Source of the DNA: Treponema sp.
GTDB lineage: Bacteria > Spirochaetota > Spirochaetia > Treponematales > Breznakiellaceae
Direction of reading: 5' to 3'
NCBI GenBank assembly: GCA_031257695.1
Contig: JAIROB010000052.1
Span: 1-11,466, forward strand
DNA length: 11,466 nt
In this document: piece after piece, positions 6,078 to 11,466 of the stretch
How the letters are laid out: each line of letters begins with the position of its first letter
Numbering within the stretch: position 1 is the stretch's first letter
Notes under the pieces: generated by a model
Told to the model about the DNA's origin: nothing
Database searches by the model: none
The model's input: the letters and a program-made list of their open reading frames with translations, nothing else
Position numbers and translations under genes: made by a program

Positions 6078-7754
6078 GTGATCGACGAAACTCCCCGGAG
6101 GGTCGCGGCCCGCCGGGGTTTTTCCGTTGCCTACAAGGGCAAGACCCTGCTTTCAACCGGGGACCCCGTCGCGCTGGCGGAAAGCGCGGTGGCGGCGGCG
6201 ACGAAACTCCGGGGCCCTACCCTCTACTTCTGCCCTTCCCCGCTGTACGGCTACGGCCTGCCGCTCCTCCTGGAAAGCATGGGGGAGGATTCCGCGGTTC
6301 TCTGCGTGGAGGCCGACGAGAAGCTCCTGGACCTTTCCGCCGAAACCATAGACGGTTCCGTCCTGGCGAATCCCCGTTTCCTGCTGACAGGCGCGGGCGA
6401 CGGCGCGGCTCTGGCCGCTCTGGTCCGACAAACCTGGGGCAGCCGCCGGTTCCGCCGGGTGGAGGAACTGCGCCTGAGCGGGGGCCGGCAGCTCAGTCCG
6501 GCGCTCTACGACGCCCTGGCGGATGCCCTGCGGCGGGAAATAGCCCTGGACTGGGGCAACGCCATGACCCTGGTGAAGCTGGGCCGCCGCTACGCCCGGA
6601 ACGCCCTGGGCAATCTGGCCCTGCTTCCCCGCTCCCCCCCCCTTTCGGCCCTTGATTTTGGGGCCGCGCCTGTGCTGGTCCTGGGCGCCGGGCCCTCCCT
6701 GGACGGCTTTCTGGACGGGCTGGCGGCGCGCTTTGGGGATCTGGGGGGAGGAGCGGGGTCTTTCAAAATTGTCTGCGTGGACACCGCGCTCTCCTGCCTC
6801 TATCAGAGAAGGATCAAGCCGGATCTGGCGGTGGCCCTGGAAAGCCAGCACTGGAATCTCCGGGACTTTATCGGCCTGGGGGGATGGGAAATTCCCCTGG
6901 CCATGGACCTTTCCGCCCTGGGCGCCACCGGGGAAATGCTGGGCGGCCGTCCCCTCGTGTTCTTTACCCCCTGGACCTGCCTCACCCTCTTTAACCGGCT
7001 CAAATCCGCGGATCTCCTCCCGGAGGAGTTCCCCCCCCTGGGATCGGTGGGCCTCAGCGCCGCGGCCATTGCCTGCCGCGTGTCGACAGGGCCCGTCATA
7101 GTGGCGGGCATGGACTTCGCCTTTTCCCTGGACCGGACCCACGCCAGATCCGCGCCAGCGCATTTGGAAAGGCTCCGCGGACAAACCCGGTTTCGCAGCC
7201 TCATAGACCCGGAGGGGGCCTTCCGCAAGGGCTGTCACGGGGCCCTTGCCAAAACCGGCGAACCGGTCCGCTCCAACCGGACCCTGAAAAACTACCGGGA
7301 TCTCTTTCAGCGGGAATTCGCCGGGCAGCCCGGCCGCGTCCGGGACGCGGCCGGGCCCGGTCTGGACCTGGGCCTGGAAACGCTGACCGTGGAAGCGGCC
7401 TGCGAGGTCCTGGCGGGGGGAGCGGACAGTAAAACTGCGGGGGGCAGCCGCAGTAAAGGCGCCGCGGCGACAGCCGCCCCGGGGGACGCTGCAAAACTAC
7501 GGGGCTTTGTCGAAGCGGAGATCGCCGGGCTGCGGCGGCTCCGGGGCGTACTCAGCGGGGAAAGCGCCGAGGGGGCTGAACAACTGGGGGCGCTCCTGGA
7601 TCGCTGCGGCTACCTCTGGGCCCACTTTCCGGACTGCGCGGGCGCCGGGGGGCGCAGGCCCGCGGAGACCGACCTGGGTTTTCTGAAACGGGCGCGGGCG
7701 GAGATCGATCCCTTTATAGCGCTATTAGAAACAGTATTGCTGCGCCTGGACTAG
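6078..7754 (+). CDS. Maf/DUF115-family (motility-associated factor) glycosyltransferase
   Basis: A 558-residue member of the Maf/DUF115 (MptE-like) superfamily. In other bacteria Maf proteins attach nonulosonic acids or related sugars to flagellin. The core Rossmann-like block VLVLGAGPSLDGFL has the conserved GxGPSLD at residues 203-209. It is followed by IKPDLAVALESQHWN (about 246-260), and by GMDFAF (344-349), the usual GxDf segment, with a nearby THA. A low-complexity Gly/Ala/Ser/Lys linker at about 446-475 separates a short helical C-terminal region. The start is a GTG at 6078, two bases after the upstream TAG, with no Shine-Dalgarno sequence, so it probably depends on translational coupling. 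The target is not visible: spirochaete FlaB flagellins are a reasonable guess, but no flagellar gene is in the window. The stop codon abuts the stop codon of the convergent TonB receptor gene with no base between. Confidence 0.8.
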   Translation: MIDETPRRVAARRGFSVAYKGKTLLSTGDPVALAESAVAAATKLRGPTLYFCPSPLYGYGLPLLLESMGEDSAVLCVEADEKLLDLSAETIDGSVLANPRFLLTGAGDGAALAALVRQTWGSRRFRRVEELRLSGGRQLSPALYDALADALRREIALDWGNAMTLVKLGRRYARNALGNLALLPRSPPLSALDFGAAPVLVLGAGPSLDGFLDGLAARFGDLGGGAGSFKIVCVDTALSCLYQRRIKPDLAVALESQHWNLRDFIGLGGWEIPLAMDLSALGATGEMLGGRPLVFFTPWTCLTLFNRLKSADLLPEEFPPLGSVGLSAAAIACRVSTGPVIVAGMDFAFSLDRTHARSAPAHLERLRGQTRFRSLIDPEGAFRKGCHGALAKTGEPVRSNRTLKNYRDLFQREFAGQPGRVRDAAGPGLDLGLETLTVEAACEVLAGGADSKTAGGSRSKGAAATAAPGDAAKLRGFVEAEIAGLRRLRGVLSGESAEGAEQLGALLDRCGYLWAHFPDCAGAGGRRPAETDLGFLKRARAEIDPFIALLETVLLRLD

Positions 7755-9767
7755 TTACCACTTAGCCCTGACGCCCAGGGCCAGGGATGTTCCGGGCATG
7801 TAGTAGCTTGCAAAGGACTCGTAGTGGGCGTTGAAGATGTTCCGAAGGGCGGCAAAAACGGTAAGGTGTTCCCCCAGGCCCTGGTTGACCGTGGCGTGCA
7901 TGAGAAAGTAAGGGTCAAGGACCATGGTGTTCATGGTGTCCGCGTAGCGGGTAGTCTCGTAATGGGCGGAAACCAGGGCGGATCCCGCGAAGCCGCCTTT
8001 CCCCCAGGACAGGTCCACCGAGCCGCCTACAATGTGGTTCGGCATATAGGGTATGCGGTAAGCGTCCGTAAAGGTAAGGCTCCCGGTCAAAAGCCAGCTT
8101 AGCTGGTACTGGTAGCTCGCCCCCAGCGCCAGGGTGGTAAAGCCTGCCCGGTTAAGCTGCAGGGTGAGCTTGGGCCGCAGGTCCCCCCCGATAAACCAGG
8201 CCTCCCCGACATTCTCAGGGGTCCAGCTATCGGTCCCCGCCCGTGGTATCCAATGTATCGAATCCCTGGTGAACTGGCCGTACACCGTGCCGTTGACCGA
8301 AAAGAGATCCCCCGGCGCAAACTCCCCGGTAAGGTCCGCTCCCACGCCGTCTTCGGGCCTCAGGTTGGGGTTCCCCACAAACATACTGTCCAGGCTGCGG
8401 TAGTAGAGATCGTCAAAGTCGGGAAACTTAAAGCTGCGGAAGTAGTTGTTTTTCAGGGTAAACCGGGGGCTTATCTCCCAGCGCCACCCTATCTTGGGAA
8501 CCGCCACCGCCTGCTTTGCGTCCGTGGCTCCCTTTACGGAACCGATGAGCATAAACCGCCTGACCGGGGAAAATTCTCCGGTGGCGTAGATCCCCCCCTG
8601 GTTGCCGATTTTTATGGGGTCCGTTTCCGTGGAGCTCTGGGAATCGATGTGCAGGAAACGCCAGTCCGCTCCGGCCCGGAGGGTCAGCTTCTCGTTGGGG
8701 TACCAGCCCCAGCGGTTGATCCCGGTGACGTAGTGGTCAAAGCTCTTGATGTCCACCCCGTAATTGGTGTTGGAATACTGATAGGTCAGGGAGGCTTCGG
8801 TTTCCAGATCGTCGCGGAATATCACCGGCGCGTCAAACACCACGTTTTCGGTGAGGGAAAGATCCTTTGCCTCCGCATAGCCCGTCGAATTCTGCGTAAT
8901 GGGAAAGTTCCGTCCGGCGTAGTAGTACTTGGTGTCGGAAAGCAGGGTGGCGTCCCTGGCCAAATTCCAGGCAAGGGAAACATTGCCCCCCGTGTCCAGG
9001 ACCTCGTTGCTCTGTTTGCGCCGGGCAAAACCGTAATCATCCTGGTACAGGTAGTGGTTGCCCGCCCGGTTCCCGAACAGCCCGGCCTTCCAGGAAAACT
9101 TCTCCGCTCCGTATCCTGCAGAAAAACTGAGGGTCTGCATATCAAGGAGATCCTCAAACTGGGGGTCCCCTATTTTGCCTCCTGAATGGCGCATATTGTA
9201 TTTGCCCGGCAGGTAGCCGGTGTTTGAAAGCACCGCGTTAAAATTGAAGCCCGGCTTTTGCTTCTTGATAGTGATGATGTTGATGACCCCGCCCAGCGCG
9301 CCGGACACATTGTACTTGGTGTCGGAACCGCCGTAGATCACCTCCACCCGTTCAACGTTGTTAATGTCCACCTGGCTCACGTCGAAATCCCCGGAACGGG
9401 GGGAGTTGGCCGGGATGCCGTCGATCAGTATGGCGATGCGCTCGGTGTCGAAGCCCCGGAGGTTCAGCTCCGTCTGGTTGCCGTAGCCGCCCCAGCGGGT
9501 AACGCTCATGTCAAGCTCGTCCTCAAGCAGGGTGGAGAGGTCCCGGGGGTTCCGCTTTTCAATCTGCTCCCGCTCGATGACCGCCATCTGCTGGGTCGTT
9601 TCCGGCGTGCCCGTCAGGGTGACCCCTTCCTCGTCGGCGCCGAAGTCGTAGTAATCGTCATACTCCCCGGAGGGATCGGCGGGGATTTCGCTTTCCTGTG
9701 AAAAAGCCGCTCCGCCCAGGAGGATTGCCAAAAGAGCGGTCAGCAAGAATCCGCGGGCGCCTTTCAT
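7755..9767 (-). CDS. TonB-dependent outer-membrane receptor
   Basis: A 670-residue TonB-dependent transporter, which moves a scarce ligand (iron chelate, haem, cobalamin or glycan) across the outer membrane using TonB-ExbBD energy. A signal peptide (residues 1-23, likely cut at AFS/Q) is followed by an unusual acidic, tyrosine-rich stretch EYDDYYDFGADEE (35-47) and a possible TonB box around GVTLTGTP (48-55). The plug domain (about 57-165) shows the family pattern: IEKRNPRDLSTLLE, LNLRGFD, ILIDGIP and NNVERVEVIYGG. A 22-strand barrel of usual length follows. The C-terminus has the typical LRNIFNAHYE...MPGTSLALGVRAKW ending, with a terminal aromatic residue. The start at 9767 is fixed by an ATGA overlap with the lipoprotein stop, with AGGG four bases upstream. 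It is the third gene of an operon. The ligand is undetermined; the plug looks closer to the BtuB/siderophore class than to SusC, but this is an impression. Confidence 0.92.
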   Translation of the reverse strand: MKGARGFLLTALLAILLGGAAFSQESEIPADPSGEYDDYYDFGADEEGVTLTGTPETTQQMAVIEREQIEKRNPRDLSTLLEDELDMSVTRWGGYGNQTELNLRGFDTERIAILIDGIPANSPRSGDFDVSQVDINNVERVEVIYGGSDTKYNVSGALGGVINIITIKKQKPGFNFNAVLSNTGYLPGKYNMRHSGGKIGDPQFEDLLDMQTLSFSAGYGAEKFSWKAGLFGNRAGNHYLYQDDYGFARRKQSNEVLDTGGNVSLAWNLARDATLLSDTKYYYAGRNFPITQNSTGYAEAKDLSLTENVVFDAPVIFRDDLETEASLTYQYSNTNYGVDIKSFDHYVTGINRWGWYPNEKLTLRAGADWRFLHIDSQSSTETDPIKIGNQGGIYATGEFSPVRRFMLIGSVKGATDAKQAVAVPKIGWRWEISPRFTLKNNYFRSFKFPDFDDLYYRSLDSMFVGNPNLRPEDGVGADLTGEFAPGDLFSVNGTVYGQFTRDSIHWIPRAGTDSWTPENVGEAWFIGGDLRPKLTLQLNRAGFTTLALGASYQYQLSWLLTGSLTFTDAYRIPYMPNHIVGGSVDLSWGKGGFAGSALVSAHYETTRYADTMNTMVLDPYFLMHATVNQGLGEHLTVFAALRNIFNAHYESFASYYMPGTSLALGVRAKW

Positions 9768-10603
9768 TTTTCCCTGTCCTGTGGAATTACAACGCCCCAG
9801 GCAATGTACTCCGCTTCGTTTTCCACCCCGTTTGATTCTACCGCTTCTTCAAGGGTCGCCTTTTCGGTGTAGTATTTCTCGCCGTTGTACAGCGCCGCCA
9901 GGTTCACGGCGTTGGCCAACTGGAGGGTGTCGGGACCAAGGAACCGGTAGTAGATGCCGAAGAAGGGAAGCTGCCCGTCTTTTATGTCCGCGTCCCATTG
10001 GGGGGCGCAGCCCTCCAGGTACTCGATGATGATGGCCCCCCGTTCAGGGATGTCGTAAAACAGGTTGATCGCCCGGACTATGCCGCAAAAACCAAAGTTA
10101 TAGTCCCAGCCTTCGGCGGAGGGGCCCTGATCCTCCTTCTGCCCGTACACAGAGCTGTCGTAGAGCACAAAGTAATCGTCATCCTTGGGATCATAGCCGG
10201 TATAGGTCACGGCCGTGAGCGCGTTGTAGGGATCGCCCTTTTCGCCATCCACATGATCATATATGCCCGGAATAAGGGCGATCTTGCCGGTGTCGATCAC
10301 CAGTTCCTTAAAATCGCCCCACCTGCCGATCCGGTAGCCGTCCAGCCTGCCTATGCCGGCCCAGTGGGAGTACCACACCCCGGACAGGGAGGCCATCAGC
10401 GCTTCAAAATTATTTTCGGCGCCGCTGGGATCGTTAGGGTCGTTAGGGTCGTTAGGGTCGTTAGGATCGTTGGGATCGCCGGCGCCGCCGGGAGCATAGG
10501 AGGCGTTTTGATCGGCCCCGCCGAGCTGGCCGTATTCGTACAGATCGCCGCACCCGGCGAGGGCGCAGCACAGTAAAACCAGGAGCAACAGGTTTTTTTT
10601 CAT
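9764..10603 (-). CDS. Lipoprotein with DPN tandem repeat, possibly lipocalin-like
   Basis: A 279-residue lipoprotein of unknown function. The N-terminus MKKNLLLLVLLCCALAGC is a textbook lipoprotein signal with lipobox LAG-C18. After the cysteine comes a flexible stalk (about 19-65) containing five DPN triplets plus DPS (43-60). The mature domain starts LSGVWYSHWAG; GVWY (75-78) near the beginning of a beta-rich, aromatic chain recalls the GxW signature of lipocalin-like barrels, which is an inference. Two isolated cysteines, C173 and C199, could form a disulfide. The start is the ATG at 10603, which overlaps the upstream stop as ATGA; a GTG at 10612 is in frame but lies before this coupling site. 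Its own stop overlaps the TonB receptor start the same way. That order suggests a surface ligand-binding partner of the receptor, by analogy with HmuY/HmuR, though no HmuY similarity was recognised. Confidence 0.85.
   Translation of the reverse strand: MKKNLLLLVLLCCALAGCGDLYEYGQLGGADQNASYAPGGAGDPNDPNDPNDPNDPNDPSGAENNFEALMASLSGVWYSHWAGIGRLDGYRIGRWGDFKELVIDTGKIALIPGIYDHVDGEKGDPYNALTAVTYTGYDPKDDDYFVLYDSSVYGQKEDQGPSAEGWDYNFGFCGIVRAINLFYDIPERGAIIIEYLEGCAPQWDADIKDGQLPFFGIYYRFLGPDTLQLANAVNLAALYNGEKYYTEKATLEEAVESNGVENEAEYIAWGVVIPQDREK
10431..10475. repeat. Five 9-bp tandem repeats (TCGTTAGGG type)
   Basis: On the plus strand TCGTTAGGG occurs at 10431, 10440 and 10449, then TCGTTAGGA at 10458 and TCGTTGGGA at 10467. 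On the coding strand each unit encodes Asn-Asp-Pro, giving the lipoprotein stalk. The unit is a multiple of three, so slippage would change stalk length without breaking the frame. The outer two units on the right have diverged while the left three are identical, as expected if recent expansion happened at one end. Confidence 0.9.
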
Positions 10604-11466
10604 GACTGCCACCGCAAAACAGGATAACCGCCGGCGCCCATTTTCCAGACCCCGGAAAAATCCCAGCCCAGCGACTCATAGTCGCTTTGTTCCGGCTTGG
10701 CAGCGCAGTCCGCGCCGTCAAAGCCGCCGGCAGCCGCGGCGCCGGGCTCGACGGCCTGCCCGTCATGGTAGAGGGGAGCGCTGGCCATGTTTGCCGTCCA
10801 TGCGCCTACATTGTCGGATCCTTCGCCGGCTATGCGGTGGACGTTGAAGACGCCGCCCCTGCCGTCAACTTTGGCGTTGAGCGCGGCACAGTTATCTATG
10901 GAAGGCATGCCCACATACTGGGAGCCCGCAATGCCCCCGGCATTTGCCGCCGCCGGCACCCCCAGGCTGCTGCCCGTTTCGCCGGAGCCGCCGCCAACCA
11001 CGGTGGCGGTAACGCTTCCCCGGGCGTAGCATTTGGAAATCCTCGCCCAGGCCGCGTTAGACCCGGCCACGCCCCCCGCCAGCGCCTGCCGCGACGAGGC
11101 ATCCCCGTTTACCGTCATGTCGCTATAGCAGTTTTCAATAAGCGAGGGTTTTGACTCGCTCCGGGAGTTGTACCCGGAAACGCCGCCCACGTAGGGAAGA
11201 TTTTCGCCCCTGCCGGTAACGGTTCCTCCCGCGGCGTAGGATTCCCGGAGTATGGCGCCGGTGTAATTGTAACCTAAAACGCCCCCGGCATAGGGGTAGC
11301 CCCCCTCCACGGTGACGGAACCGCCGGTGAAAGAACAGCGTTCTATAACGCAGTTGCTCGCCTCGTTGGCGCCGCCGCCAAATGCGCCGATCAAACCCTG
11401 ATAGCCCGCAACGCCACCTCCGTAGAGCATAAGCCCCTGGCCCGGTTCGGATCTCAGGGTTATGTC
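10600..11466 (-). CDS. GLUG-repeat surface protein, C-terminal part (5' end beyond window)
   Basis: The visible 288 residues are the C-terminal part of a larger protein; the frame stays open to base 11466, and the ATG at 11430 is probably internal because DITLRSEPGQGL precedes it in frame. At least five GLUG-type units are seen: GGGVAGYQ, GGVLGYNY, GGVSGYNS, GGVAGSNA and GGIAGSQY, spaced about 35-45 residues. Each is followed by a C-x-A/S...G-x-V strand such as CYARGSVTAT. Such repeats usually fold as a beta-helix in secreted or surface adhesins and IgA-protease-like proteins. The end, LGWDFSGVWKM...YPVLRWQS, is the typical closing module of GLUG proteins. There is no membrane anchor or LPXTG-type sorting signal at this C-terminus, so attachment or secretion depends on the missing N-terminus. 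Its TGA overlaps the lipoprotein ATG, making it the first gene seen of the three-gene operon. Confidence 0.85.
   Translation of the reverse strand, partial: DITLRSEPGQGLMLYGGGVAGYQGLIGAFGGGANEASNCVIERCSFTGGSVTVEGGYPYAGGVLGYNYTGAILRESYAAGGTVTGRGENLPYVGGVSGYNSRSESKPSLIENCYSDMTVNGDASSRQALAGGVAGSNAAWARISKCYARGSVTATVVGGGSGETGSSLGVPAAANAGGIAGSQYVGMPSIDNCAALNAKVDGRGGVFNVHRIAGEGSDNVGAWTANMASAPLYHDGQAVEPGAAAAGGFDGADCAAKPEQSDYESLGWDFSGVWKMGAGGYPVLRWQS

Noticed and set aside
4483..6156. Long open frame on the minus strand opposite the chaperone gene (about 557 codons)
   Set aside because: The plus strand here encodes a protein with a clear membrane anchor and parvulin domain; the antisense product is Gly/Pro/Arg-rich with no recognisable domain, as expected from third-position GC bias.
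7716..7730. TATAGCGCTATT palindrome near the end of the Maf-family gene as a terminator
   Set aside because: It is a short 8-10 bp palindrome with no loop or T-run and lies inside coding sequence.
10431..10475. Short tandem repeats as a CRISPR array
   Set aside because: Units are 9 bp with no spacers and encode an in-frame DPN repeat.

Overview
The window looks like chromosomal DNA of a GC-rich spirochaete, most probably a Treponema relative of the termite-gut or environmental type. The grounds are recognition of gene families (a spirochaete-type conserved hypothetical protein next to ribonuclease Z, a SurA/PpiD-like chaperone next to a Maf/DUF115 glycosyltransferase, a GLUG-repeat surface protein), not a database search, so the genus is an inference. 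Base composition and codon use look uniform across the genes; no transposase, phage gene, tRNA, rRNA or CRISPR array was seen.

Layout. Positions 1-99 (minus) hold the first 33 codons of ribonuclease Z. A 202-bp divergent spacer follows, with a good promoter for that gene and a long bulged inverted repeat. On the plus strand, 302-1834 encodes a conserved spirochaetal protein of unknown function, and 1843-3120 a GT4 glycosyltransferase whose ribosome binding site overlaps the previous stop codon. Converging on these is mazG (3124-3975, minus). The spacer 3976-4512 is the only long non-coding stretch: it contains a 137-bp element bounded by 20-bp inverted repeats with an internal third copy, a GC-rich stretch of unknown role, and a nested inverted repeat just upstream of the next gene. 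On the plus strand, 4513-6075 encodes a membrane-anchored parvulin-type chaperone, coupled to 6078-7754, a Maf-family glycosyltransferase.

From the right edge a three-gene minus-strand operon runs leftward: a GLUG-repeat protein (cut by the window edge), a lipoprotein with a DPN tandem repeat, and a TonB-dependent receptor. Both junctions are ATGA stop/start overlaps, so the three are probably made together and may form one outer-membrane or surface system. This is the best candidate here for an undescribed system. Its substrate cannot be told from sequence alone.

Two convergent pairs are packed extremely tightly (3 bp between stops near 3120, 0 bp near 7754) with no recognisable intrinsic terminator, so antisense read-through or Rho-dependent termination is likely at both places.
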